NCBI GenBank assembly: GCA_003141855.1
Contig: PLNS01000013.1
Span: forward strand, 85,370-118,623
Source: Candidatus Bathyarchaeota archaeon
Lineage (GTDB): Archaea; Thermoproteota; Bathyarchaeia; Bathyarchaeales; Bathycorpusculaceae
Direction of reading: 5' to 3'
DNA length: 33,254 bases
Made by a program: the position numbers and the translations under genes. Numbering within the stretch: the first letter of the stretch is position 1; the number at the start of each line of letters is the position of its first letter. The notes under the pieces are model-generated. The model did not search any database and had not been told where the DNA came from. It worked only from the letters and a program-made list of their open reading frames with translations. This document shows, piece by piece, positions 16,039 to 23,297 of this stretch.

Positions 16039-16333
16039 AACCCATCACTGCATGGATTGCCGTGTAGAACAGCACAAAGAACGCTATCCAACTAAAGAAG
16101 TACATACCTATTGCTGTACTCAAGATTTTTGATTGCTTCTCTATTTTAGTTTTGTAGAATCCTCTTAGGATGTAGTAGGTTATGAAGTAGATGAGTAGGG
16201 CTACTGTTATGCTGTTTAAGAGGGTAGTTATGTCATTTATGCTGCTAAATAATGCAGCTATAACCGCAGTTATTGCCCCTGCAACTATTCCTAAAGCAAC
16301 TCTTAACCAGTAAAGCTGAACTACAGGTGTCAT
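16037..16333 (-). CDS. Small hypothetical membrane protein (three helices)
   Basis: 98 residues with hydrophobic segments at about 8-28 (YWLRVALGIVAGAITAVIAA), 36-57 (LLNSITVALLIYFITYYILR) and 72-96 (LSTAIGMYFFSWIAFFVLFY). The loop GFYKTKIEKQSK between helices 2 and 3 is positive, placing it on the cytoplasmic side. No family function is recognised. It converges with the radA operon. Confidence 0.65.
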   Translation of the reverse strand: MTPVVQLYWLRVALGIVAGAITAVIAALFSSINDITTLLNSITVALLIYFITYYILRGFYKTKIEKQSKILSTAIGMYFFSWIAFFVLFYTAIHAVMG

Positions 16334-16451
16334 GTGAATCTAATCCTTGGCTGAGTATATTTTGTTCTTACTTAAAAAAGATGCCTAAGTATTAATCGTT
16401 TCCGCTGTCTGAACTTTGTTCCCCTGCAACTTTACGGGTTTTAGTGAAAAC

Positions 16452-16466
16452 GGTTATTTTATAGCC
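16452..16466 (+). promoter_or_regulatory. Probable TATA region of the NFACT gene
   Basis: GGTTATTTTATAGCC lies about 30-40 bases before the GTG start at 16495, consistent with a short leader. Confidence 0.4.
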
Positions 16467-16494
16467 TACTCCAATATAGAGTCCATTACCACTG

Positions 16495-18561
16495 GTGGAT
16501 GCCTTGCGCAAAAAAGAGTTCTCAAGCTTTGACATTGCCGCAGCAATCAAAGAACTAAAAACAACATTAGCCGATTCCAGAGTGAACAACATCTACCAAC
16601 TCAACGAGAAAACCGTAATCTTCAAACTCCACAAAACAGACAAGCCGCCTATACGACTGGTGATGGAAGCAGGCAGAAGATTACATGCCACCAGCTACGC
16701 TGAAGAAAACCCAGCTGAACCCCCGGCATTCTGCATGGCACTAAGAAAGTATCTGCGTGGCGCCTGGGTGGCTGGCATTGATCAGTTTGAGTTTGAAAGA
16801 ATCGTAACAGTTAGCTTTCGAACCAAAACTGGCCTGTTAAAGCTCGTGGTAGAGCTTTTCGGCGAAGGCAACATCATACTAACAAACGAGCAAAACGTAA
16901 TTATTCACGCGTTAGCCTTCAAAAAAATGCGCGACCGCGACATCCTGCACAACGTAGTTCTTCAGCTTCCGCCTTCAAGCGGCAAAAACCCCTTCAAAGT
17001 AACCCAGAGTGAACTGGAAGAAGCTTTGAAGAATGCTGGCGATGTTGAAGTTGTCAGGCCGTTGGCGCGTTTCTTGGGGGTTGGTGGAGTTTACGCTGAA
17101 GAAATCCTGCTACGAGCCAACGTGGATAAAACCAAGCCCTGCAGCGCTTTGGCAAGCGGTGAAGTTGTGGGGATTTTTGAAGCTCTACAAACCCTGCTGG
17201 CAGCGGTTTCAGGCGGCAACTTGGAGGCTTGCATAGTTTTGGGTGAAGATGGAGACTTTGTGGATGTTGTGCCCATCAAGCTTAAGCGTTATGAGGGCTG
17301 CAAGGTGCAAGTTTACGATTCTTTCAATCAGGCTTTAGACGAATTTTACTTACGGGTTACTGTGGCTGAAAGGGCTGTTGACCGTGTGGAAGTTGACAAG
17401 TTAAAGAAAGAAGCCGAACGGCTAAGACGCGTTGTAGCGGAACAGGAAAAATCCATCCGTGAAGATGAAGCCAAAGCAGAACGAGACAAACTAATCGGTA
17501 ACACCATCTATGCTCACTTCAACGAACTCCAAACATTCCAAGATCAACTCATAAAAGCTAATCAGCAAGGCAAAGACTGGAACACAGTAATCGCTGAAGC
17601 TTTAGCTACAAAGAAAACGGGCAAAATACCTGAAGCCTACATTGAATCGTTTGACGGCAAGAATCTTGCTTTGAACCTTTGCATGGATAGTTTTCATTTT
17701 AGCTTTAGCTTGAGACTTTCGCTTTTTGATAATGCTGCAGAGTATTATGATCGGGGAAAAAAGGCGAAGCAGAAATCTGGTGGCGCATTAACCGCGTTGG
17801 AGAATTCAAAGAAAAAGCTCGCCAAAATCGAACGAGAGTTGCTTCAAGCGGAAGAACTCAAAAGCCTCAAACCAGCCGAAATCATGGAAGCACTCTCTAA
17901 ACGCAAAGTCGCGATGGAGAACAAAGAGTGGTATGAAAAATTCCGCTGGTACACTTCCTCGGATGGTTTCTTGGTGGTTGCTGGCAAAGATACGGTCAGC
18001 AACGAAGTGCTCATAAAAAAGTACACCACACAGGAGGATGCGGTTTTTCACGCTGAAATCACTGGCGCACCCTTCGTCGTCATCAAATCAGAGGGCAAAC
18101 CGATAAGCGAGCAGGCGCTGCGTGAAGCGGGCGAGTTTGCGGCTTCTTTCTCGCGGGCTTGGCGTGAAAACGCCGGTTCAGTAGATGTTTACTGGGTTAA
18201 GCTTGACCAGTTAAGCAAGAGTGGTCCTTCTGGGGAATCGGTTCCTCATGGCGCCTTCTTTGTTGTGGGCAAACGCAACTGGATGCGCAACGTACCTCTT
18301 AGGGTTGCGGTTGGCATAATTGTGGGGGAAGAAACAAGTTTTGTTGGGGGTCCAGTGGAAGCGGTGAAGGCGAAAACCAAAGCGTACCTGGTCATCCTTC
18401 CAGGCGATTTAGCTGGCAAAGAGTTGCTAAAGCAAATGCTCAGATCCTTGATGCTAAAGCTGTCCAAGGAGCAACGGGAAAAGGCAGGTAAAACGTCGAT
18501 TGAACAGGTCAGGGAGTTTGTGCCCTACACGAAAGGTACGATAAATCTGAAAGCAACTTGA
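16495..18561 (+). CDS. rqcH: NFACT/RqcH-family ribosome quality control protein
   Basis: 688 residues. NFACT-N (about 1-180) opens with EFSSFDIAAAIKELKTTLAD, including the conserved Asp13. A helix-hairpin-helix-like segment follows (ARFLGVGGVYAEEILLRANV, 191-210), then a coiled coil (about 285-360, VDKLKKEAERLRRVVAEQEK) and NFACT-R/DUF814 (about 478-600, KFRWYTSSDGFLVVAGKDTV). Family proteins bind the 60S/50S subunit with a stalled peptidyl-tRNA and in many lineages add C-terminal tails. The D-R motif needed for tailing appears as E-R (FEFERIV, Glu101-Arg102). It starts at GTG 16495. A CCCCA/TGGGG repeat just after the stop (18574-18578 and 18587-18591) may mark the end of the transcript. It is a single gene. 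Confidence 0.93.
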   Translation: MDALRKKEFSSFDIAAAIKELKTTLADSRVNNIYQLNEKTVIFKLHKTDKPPIRLVMEAGRRLHATSYAEENPAEPPAFCMALRKYLRGAWVAGIDQFEFERIVTVSFRTKTGLLKLVVELFGEGNIILTNEQNVIIHALAFKKMRDRDILHNVVLQLPPSSGKNPFKVTQSELEEALKNAGDVEVVRPLARFLGVGGVYAEEILLRANVDKTKPCSALASGEVVGIFEALQTLLAAVSGGNLEACIVLGEDGDFVDVVPIKLKRYEGCKVQVYDSFNQALDEFYLRVTVAERAVDRVEVDKLKKEAERLRRVVAEQEKSIREDEAKAERDKLIGNTIYAHFNELQTFQDQLIKANQQGKDWNTVIAEALATKKTGKIPEAYIESFDGKNLALNLCMDSFHFSFSLRLSLFDNAAEYYDRGKKAKQKSGGALTALENSKKKLAKIERELLQAEELKSLKPAEIMEALSKRKVAMENKEWYEKFRWYTSSDGFLVVAGKDTVSNEVLIKKYTTQEDAVFHAEITGAPFVVIKSEGKPISEQALREAGEFAASFSRAWRENAGSVDVYWVKLDQLSKSGPSGESVPHGAFFVVGKRNWMRNVPLRVAVGIIVGEETSFVGGPVEAVKAKTKAYLVILPGDLAGKELLKQMLRSLMLKLSKEQREKAGKTSIEQVREFVPYTKGTINLKAT

Positions 18562-18621
18562 TGTAAAGCTGACCCCCATGTGTTCTTGGGGTTAATTGCC
18601 CCCTTTAAGTGAAAAAGTTGC

Positions 18622-18945
18622 TTATTGTGGACGCTGAAAGAGCTCCGTTGAAAATACTCTGTAATTTTCTATTCGTGGAGGGCTTTCAAGTGAGTCTTGG
18701 ACTTTTTTGATGGCTCCGGCAAACACATCTTGTTCAGACTTCTTTAGGGCGTCTTCATCTTGCCAAAGCGTTAAGATAGTTACCGCATTTGGGTCCTCAT
18801 AAGAAAGCAGCGACATATAACCGCGAAAACCCTGTGCATCCTGTGCTAAAGTGTTTAGAATACGATCAAGTTCTGAAAAACCCTCGTCCCGTTTCCCCTT
18901 TTTGAAATACCAAAAAGACATTCTGGCTAAAACCAAATCATTCAC
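18622..18945 (-). CDS. ABM-domain (dimeric alpha/beta barrel) protein
   Basis: 107 residues with the antibiotic-biosynthesis-monooxygenase pattern: LARMSFWYFKKGKRDEGFSE, a central GFRGYMSLLSYEDPNAVTIL and LTLWQDEDALKKSEQD. These small ferredoxin-like domains dimerise into a barrel and include monooxygenases and haem-degrading enzymes, but many have no known activity. The start at ATG 18945 has AGGTGA immediately before it and a TATA-like GCTATAAATG about 30-40 bases upstream. Confidence 0.75.
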   Translation of the reverse strand: MNDLVLARMSFWYFKKGKRDEGFSELDRILNTLAQDAQGFRGYMSLLSYEDPNAVTILTLWQDEDALKKSEQDVFAGAIKKVQDSLESPPRIENYRVFSTELFQRPQ

Positions 18946-19055
18946 CTAAAAATAAATTGTAACTCCTTTCATTTATAGCTTAACGTTGACATTTCTGTGT
19001 GTTACGCGGTTAGGTGATTGCTGGTTGGGTACAATAGTTTTTTATTTTTTGTGGA

Positions 19056-19070
19056 CTACTAAGATAGTAG
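19056..19070. repeat. Palindrome CTACTA-AGA-TAGTAG
   Basis: Perfect 6-bp arms with a 3-base centre, about 27 bases before the ATG of the decayed GyrI-like gene. The position suits a repressor operator. Confidence 0.35.
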
Positions 19071-19096
19071 ATTAAAAATCACAAAGGGCCGGTTTA

Positions 19097-19491
19097 ATGG
19101 ATAAAATCGACTTAAAGAAAGAATTAAAGCACCTGTATAATCCCTCGTCAAAGGAAGTTGTGGCCGTAGATGTTCCACTATGAATTTTCTTGTGATTGAT
19201 GGAGAAGGCGACCCCGCATCACCGCAATACATGGCGGCAATTGAAGCCTTGTTTGGGGTTTCTTATGCCCTCAAGTTTATGGTTAAGAAGGGCAAAGGTG
19301 TGGATTACGCGGTTATGCCATTGGAGGGTTTATGGTACTCTGCTGAAGGACCCAGCATCGCAAAGATACATGCTTTCACTCTTAAAAGTGGACACGCTTT
19401 AAGCGGTAAGCACCATGAAATTTGCCTCAACAACCCAAGCAAGACCGCGCCAGAAAAGTTGAAAACAATCCTAAGGCAACCTATGAAATGA
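19097..19491 (+). pseudogene. GyrI-like small-molecule-binding domain gene, frameshifted and internally deleted
   Basis: The first frame (ATG 19097 to TGA 19181-19183) encodes MDKIDLKKELKHLYNPSSKE and ends VVAVDVPL. The next frame (ATG 19180 to 19491) continues MNFLVIDGEGDPASPQYMAA, then SYALKFMVKKGKGVDYAV and MPLEGLW. Together these match the N-terminal half of the GyrI-like/COG4832 family, in which VDVP runs straight into MNFL, so a frameshift separates them. After GLW the sequence jumps to YSAEGPSIAKIHAF, KHHEICLNNPSKTAPEKLKT and RQP. In intact relatives about 70-80 residues lie between those blocks (WKWTAMIMQP-like and M-H-I-G-P-Y), so there is also an in-frame deletion near 19336. The ATGA overlap might still allow both pieces to be made, but a whole domain is impossible. 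Confidence 0.8.
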
Positions 19492-19599
19492 AACAGGCTT
19501 AATGGCTCAAAAAATGCCAATACCGACCTACCCCCTATAGGTTTCTGCAACCTATTTCTATTAGGCTCCAAATATGCCGCTCTTTAGGCTGTATTTGAT

Positions 19600-20103
19600 T
19601 TAATTCTGTTTAATTCGTTTTGCTAGTTCTGCGATTTGTTTTCTGAATTTCTCTCTCATTTTTGTGAAACGCATGGCTGCCGAAGGATGAATGACCTGGA
19701 TGTATTCTATGCCGTCTATTCTCGGGGTTTCTTTTGCAGATGCGCCCAAGAGCACGATTATTTTTGGTTTAATAAAACTGATTTGAGTGATTAGGTAGGG
19801 TAGGCATGCCGCAACTTCATCGGAGTAGGGTTTTCGGTTTTCTGGTGAAACATGCTTGACAATGTTTGTTATGAAGATGTCTTCGCGTTTTATGCCGTAT
19901 TCAGCGAGCGTTTTGGTTAGGAATTTTCCTGCTCTGCCAACAAAAGGTCTGCCCAATTCATCTTCATCGGCTCCTGGGTTCTGTCCAATAAGCATGACTT
20001 TGGCGTTTAGGGGTCCTTCACCGGGCACGCCATGTTTTGCGCCCTGCCAGAGCCTGCATTTTTTGCAGCCGTAGATTTGCCTGTTCAATTCGTCCATCAA
20101 CAT
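19600..20103 (-). CDS. Family-4 uracil-DNA glycosylase, compact form
   Basis: 167 residues. Motif A is GQNPGADEDELGRPFVGRAG (40-59) and motif B is HPSAAMR (139-145), as in type-4 UDGs that remove uracil from DNA. The iron-sulfur ligands should be four cysteines; C13, C16 (GCKKCRLW) and C100 (AACLPYL) are present, but the third is His84 (IVKHVSPENRKP, where relatives have V-K-C-R-P-P-x-N-R). The region between LLGASA and HPSA is about 20 residues shorter than usual, which explains the small size. It is leftward and alone; ATG 20103 or ATG two codons later could be the start. Confidence 0.88.
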   Translation of the reverse strand: MLMDELNRQIYGCKKCRLWQGAKHGVPGEGPLNAKVMLIGQNPGADEDELGRPFVGRAGKFLTKTLAEYGIKREDIFITNIVKHVSPENRKPYSDEVAACLPYLITQISFIKPKIIVLLGASAKETPRIDGIEYIQVIHPSAAMRFTKMREKFRKQIAELAKRIKQN

Positions 20104-20240
20104 ATGTGTCAGCCTGTTGTTGGCTATTAACAGTCACGCAACATTAAAAAATGCCTCCTAACTAATATTTAATCAAGTTCTTGTCTGTAAAAACAGGAAC
20201 ATATTCGGTGGTTTTAGGCTAAATTTACTGAGGAAAAAAA

Positions 20241-20543
20241 ATGACAAATGAAGAATCAGTCTCTGAATCTCTAATCGGCAGCGCGGTTCGCGTTCTAATG
20301 AGAGTTGCTTTTGCCTTTGAACCTTTAGCGCCCACAGCCATTACGGTGCTGATGAATCAGCAGTTGCACCGATTTAAGGAAGCAGGGGCAATCGGGGAAT
20401 ACAAAACTCACACCAAGCGCCTCGGCAAGTACCACTACCGAATCGAGATTGACTTGGATTTGACGGGTATGCAAGCGGTTCATCTTTTGGGTAACTTGTT
20501 TCCTAAACAGTTAAGCAGGTTTAGGAGGTGGTTCCATGACTGA
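20241..20543 (+). CDS. Hypothetical protein, first of a small gene pair
   Basis: 100 residues, no family recognised. It reads as a helical N-terminal part (LIGSAVRVLMRVAFAFEPLA), a middle segment with an amphipathic helix (VLMNQQLHRFKEAG), a beta segment (KYHYRIEIDLDLTG) and a basic end (LFPKQLSRFRRWFHD). It starts at ATG 20241 behind GAGG (20231-20234). The imperfect repeat GTTC...CTGT/ACAG...GAAC (20177-20200) lies upstream. It overlaps the next gene by 8 bases, so both are probably translated together. Confidence 0.7.
   Translation: MTNEESVSESLIGSAVRVLMRVAFAFEPLAPTAITVLMNQQLHRFKEAGAIGEYKTHTKRLGKYHYRIEIDLDLTGMQAVHLLGNLFPKQLSRFRRWFHD
20523..20531 (+). promoter_or_regulatory. Consensus Shine-Dalgarno site inside the end of the first gene
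   Basis: AGGAGGTGG lies 4 bases before ATG 20536, within the coding sequence of the upstream gene. It is the strongest ribosome site in the window and fixes the start of the 50-residue gene. Confidence 0.7.
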
Positions 20544-20688
20544 AATGGGTGAAAAGAAAGGCAAATTGAAAGTAACAATTGAACTCGAAGTTAATGAGGA
20601 ATTGATGAGTGTGGTTAAAGATGCAATGTCTAAGGCTTCCGTGAAGATTCCTGAGATGATGAGGCGAGGCGGAGAAAACAAACAGTAA
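20536..20688 (+). CDS. 50-residue hypothetical protein
   Basis: ATG 20536 to TAA 20686-20688. The product has a basic start (EMGEKKGKLK), a beta strand (VTIELEVNEELM) and a helix (SVVKDAMSKASVKIPEMMRR). It overlaps the upstream gene by 8 bases and has a consensus AGGAGGTGG ribosome site, which is firm evidence for translation. No function can be given. The strong site suggests it is made in excess over its 100-residue partner, and a complex of the two is plausible. Confidence 0.65.
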   Translation: MTEMGEKKGKLKVTIELEVNEELMSVVKDAMSKASVKIPEMMRRGGENKQ

Positions 20689-20714
20689 ATATTCTGCCTA
20701 GATTATTTCCGAAT

Positions 20715-20731
20715 ATTTTTCTTATTTTTTT
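20715..20731 (+). terminator. T-rich terminator between convergent genes
   Basis: TTTTTCTTATTTTTTTA-like run between the stops of the 50-residue gene and the leftward 91-residue gene. The opposite strand carries only A there, so it would serve the rightward transcript. Confidence 0.45.
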
Positions 20732-20741
20732 AGAAAACCAT

Positions 20742-21017
20742 CTATGCTTTGCTTGCCATATCCAGCACCTGTTTTATCAAGTCGTCGCGGATGCGTTCGG
20801 CTTCGGCTTCAGCAGCTTTAGGGTCCTTCACTTTTTGTTTGTGCTTTGCAACGTGGGCTTCAATAGCTTCGCTCATAAGCTTAACGTTGGGAACTAACAT
20901 AATCTTAGCCTCACAAGAACATTTAATCACGGGCAATCCTTTGTTGCCACCGATTTTTTTCTTGGCAATATGACTTGGCACTACTTTGACCCTCGCTTTT
21001 TGTGTTCCACGTATCAC
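20742..21017 (-). CDS. Hypothetical protein with CxC...HxxxH zinc-finger-like pattern
   Basis: 91 residues. A basic N-terminus (TQKARVKVVPSHIAKKKIGG) leads to IKCSCEAKIMLVPNVK with C33 and C35, then a helix EAIEAHVAKHKQK with H55 and H59. This C-x-C...H-x3-H arrangement is finger-like, and the protein ends in a charged helix (KAAEAEAERIRDDLIKQVLD). It starts at GTG 21017 behind GCGGGTGAT, with a TATA-like TTTATAG about 15 bases upstream. It is possibly a nucleic-acid-binding protein; not recognised further. Confidence 0.65.
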   Translation of the reverse strand: MIRGTQKARVKVVPSHIAKKKIGGNKGLPVIKCSCEAKIMLVPNVKLMSEAIEAHVAKHKQKVKDPKAAEAEAERIRDDLIKQVLDMASKA

Positions 21018-21214
21018 CCGCGCTACTTCTATAAAGGTTTATTTCCAAACTACAATATATCGTGGGGCAAAACCTTACCAGCAGGAAATATTTTGAAAAA
21101 ACAAGCTATCACACTTCAGTTTGTGGCTTGCTTAACTTCAAGAACACAATGTTTTTTTTGGTTCAGAGAAAGACTTTTTACCCCAAAACAAACACTCTGT
21201 ATTAAGGGATAAAC

Positions 21215-21526
21215 ATGAAGTTTTTAGTCATACAAAAAATCAAACGTGAGGTCCCCATAGAGAAATGGGCAAAACTGCTTCCCCTACAATTCAAATACTT
21301 CGAAAATCTGGAAAAAGAAAAAACACTCGAGGTCTACTATCACCTCATCGGGCAACAGGGCAGCATGCTCGTAGTCAACGTTGACTCAGACGAGAAACTC
21401 TCCAAAATCATCGGCCAAGACCCCATGTTCTTCGATTCTGAACGCGAAATCTACCCCTTAACCACTCGCCAAACACATGAAAAACAAATCCGAGAACTCC
21501 TCCAGCCAGAGCCAGCGGGTTTTTAA
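21215..21526 (+). CDS. Small dimeric-barrel protein (muconolactone isomerase/DUF3303-like)
   Basis: 103 residues: FLVIQKIKREVPIEKWAKLL, then TLEVYYHLIGQQGSMLVVNV, DSDEKLSKIIGQDPMFF and EREIYPLTTRQTHEKQI. The strand-helix-strand order and the G-Q-Q-G-S-M-L-V-V-N-V turn match the ferredoxin-like barrels of the muconolactone isomerase type. Enzymatic function is unknown. It starts at ATG 21215 behind AAGGGA and stands 2 bases before the methyltransferase start, so the two form an operon and may act on the same compound. Confidence 0.7.
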   Translation: MKFLVIQKIKREVPIEKWAKLLPLQFKYFENLEKEKTLEVYYHLIGQQGSMLVVNVDSDEKLSKIIGQDPMFFDSEREIYPLTTRQTHEKQIRELLQPEPAGF

Positions 21527-21528
21527 CC

Positions 21529-22083
21529 ATGGGTTGCCATGGCGGTTTTAGCCTCGACGATGCAACAAGACGCTCATGGTACAATCCCGAAGCCATCCTG
21601 CAGAACCTGCAAGCAGGCATGGTGTTCATGGACATAGGCTGCGGCGACGGCTTCTTTACCATTTTAGCTGCAAAAAAGGTGGGCTCAAACGGGAAAGTCT
21701 ACGCCGTGGACACTGACGCCTCAGCGATTGAACGACTCAAACAAAAAGCTAAAACGGAAGACTTAAAGAACATCACTGCCAAGGCGGGCAAGGCTGAAGA
21801 CACTGTTTTCTGCACGCAGTGCGCCGACTTCGTTTTCTATAGTATGGATTTGCATGATTTTGCCGACCCCGCAAAAGTGCTACAAAACGCTAAACAAATG
21901 ATAAAGCCAAATGGGCGACTAATCGATTTGGATTGGAAGAAAATTGATATGCCGTTTGGTCCGCCGGTCTCCATAAGGTTCAGCGAGGAAAAAGCAGCAG
22001 GCTTGATGAGGTCTGCGGGTTTTACTGTGGCAGACGTTAGGGATGCTGGACCGTACCATTATGCGGTAACGGCAAAACCATAA
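21529..22083 (+). CDS. Class I SAM-dependent methyltransferase
   Basis: 184 residues. The SAM-binding motif I is FMDIGCGDGFFT (33-44), motif II acidic residue is in KVYAVDTD, and the post-motif region DFVFYSMDLHDFADPAKVLQ and RLIDLDWKK follow the Methyltransf_11/25 order. An N-terminal G-C-H-G-G sequence with two histidine/cysteine residues is unusual for simple methylases. The substrate is not predictable. It follows the barrel protein by 2 bases and converges with the hydrolase gene. Confidence 0.88.
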   Translation: MGCHGGFSLDDATRRSWYNPEAILQNLQAGMVFMDIGCGDGFFTILAAKKVGSNGKVYAVDTDASAIERLKQKAKTEDLKNITAKAGKAEDTVFCTQCADFVFYSMDLHDFADPAKVLQNAKQMIKPNGRLIDLDWKKIDMPFGPPVSIRFSEEKAAGLMRSAGFTVADVRDAGPYHYAVTAKP

Positions 22084-22090
22084 TTTTGGC

Positions 22091-22726
22091 TTACTCTGCG
22101 TTTGCGTAGAGCTCAAGCAAATCATGCTTAAACCTGTCGGGACAGTCTTTGTAGGCGGAGTGGCTTGCGCCGTCGTAGACGATGAGTTTAGCATGGGGCA
22201 GTTTGTCGGCTAAGGTGCGCATGTCTTCGCTTGCAATTACGTTGTCTTCGGAACCCCAAATTATCGTTGTTGAAAACTTGAATTGGCTAAACGACCGCAC
22301 CAAGTCTAGTTCAAGCGCTCTTGCAGGCGCAACCAACAATAAGCCTTTCACTGGGAACTTTGTGGCGTACCGCAGTGCCATGTTTCCGCCTATGCTGGCG
22401 CCGACAAGTACAGGCGCCGCTGAACCAAAAACAGTTTTGACTGCCTCGTTTACGACTGTTATGTTTTTTTCTGGGTCGCGGGTTTTGGGTTGGCACTGGC
22501 TCTTTAAGCCGTAAGGCATGTCTAAAGCCAGAAACGGCACGTGTTTTTCCATTAAAAGTTCTGTTATGCCTGTGCGTTGCCAAATATCGATGGTGTAGGA
22601 TAAGCCGTGCAGGAAAACGATTGGAACGCCAGATGCAGTGTAGATTAAGGCTTGGCACTTGTGGCTTGCAACGTTTAACGTTTTCTCCAAACCCGATTTC
22701 TCCACGCTTGCTATGCACTCAGCCAC
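22091..22726 (-). CDS. Alpha/beta hydrolase
   Basis: 211 residues with the full serine-hydrolase triad: oxyanion strand IVFLHGLSYTIDIW (36-49), nucleophile elbow VGASIGGNMAL with Ser111, Asp161 in IIWGSEDNVIA and His189 in DGASHSAYKDCP. Size and the short cap region fit a small esterase/lipase-type hydrolase. It starts at GTG 22726, with the AT-rich AATTAAATGTTATAA upstream as probable promoter. It converges with the methyltransferase, 7 bases apart. Confidence 0.9.
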   Translation of the reverse strand: MAECIASVEKSGLEKTLNVASHKCQALIYTASGVPIVFLHGLSYTIDIWQRTGITELLMEKHVPFLALDMPYGLKSQCQPKTRDPEKNITVVNEAVKTVFGSAAPVLVGASIGGNMALRYATKFPVKGLLLVAPARALELDLVRSFSQFKFSTTIIWGSEDNVIASEDMRTLADKLPHAKLIVYDGASHSAYKDCPDRFKHDLLELYANAE

Positions 22727-22784
22727 TTATAACATTTAATTTGTGTTTGCGAAAGGCATAATAGCCTTAAAAAACCACTATTTT

Positions 22785-23273
22785 ATGGTGAATTTTTTGA
22801 CGGTTAAAGTCGGCGACAAAGCGCCTGATTTCACGCTTCCTTCCCAAATGGGCGACAACGTGACCCTCTCAGAGTTTTTCGGCAAAAAGAACATAGTCCT
22901 GTACTTCTATCCCAAAGACGAATCGCCCGGCTGCACAAAAGAAGCCTGCACTTTCAGGGACAGCTATCAAGAACTGACAAATTTGGGCGCTGAAGTTCTT
23001 GGCGTAAGCGGTCAAAGCGTGGAATCCCACAAGTCCTTCGCCACCCATTATGGCTTACCGTTTATTCTTCTCAGCGACAAAGAAAATATGGTTAGAGAAC
23101 TGTATGGAGTGCCTTCAACCATGGGTATCATTCCTGGGCGAGTCACCTACATCATCGACAAGAAAGGCATCGTCAGACACGTTTTCTCTTCGCAAACCCA
23201 AGCGCAACGGCATGTGGAAGAAGCCAAGAAAACCCTTATGGAACTAGAGAAAGAAGAGCATGTCACCGCTTAA
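22785..23273 (+). CDS. bcp: Peroxiredoxin, BCP/PrxQ type
   Basis: About 162 residues. [20 protein letters not shown] opens the fold; the peroxidatic Cys is in [17 protein letters not shown], and the second Cys five residues later is the resolving Cys typical of atypical 2-Cys BCP/PrxQ enzymes. It reduces hydroperoxides with electrons from thioredoxin in the cytoplasm. Start: ATG 22785 is given, but TTG 22797 is well placed behind GGTGA (22788-22792) and yields the usual start of the family; the frame is open to GTG 22743. The gene is followed after 24 bases by the CysRS-like gene. Confidence 0.92.
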   Translation: MVNFLTVKVGDKAPDFTLPSQMGDNVTLSEFFGKKNIVLYFYPKDESPGCTKEACTFRDSYQELTNLGAEVLGVSGQSVESHKSFATHYGLPFILLSDKENMVRELYGVPSTMGIIPGRVTYIIDKKGIVRHVFSSQTQAQRHVEEAKKTLMELEKEEHVTA

Positions 23274-23297
23274 ACGGCTTAAACGGAGAAGCATTCA

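Noticed and set aside
20970-21212. 80-residue rightward frame ending just before the barrel protein
   Set aside because: It begins inside the opposite gene, has an odd Phe/Cys-rich composition and contains the other gene's promoter.
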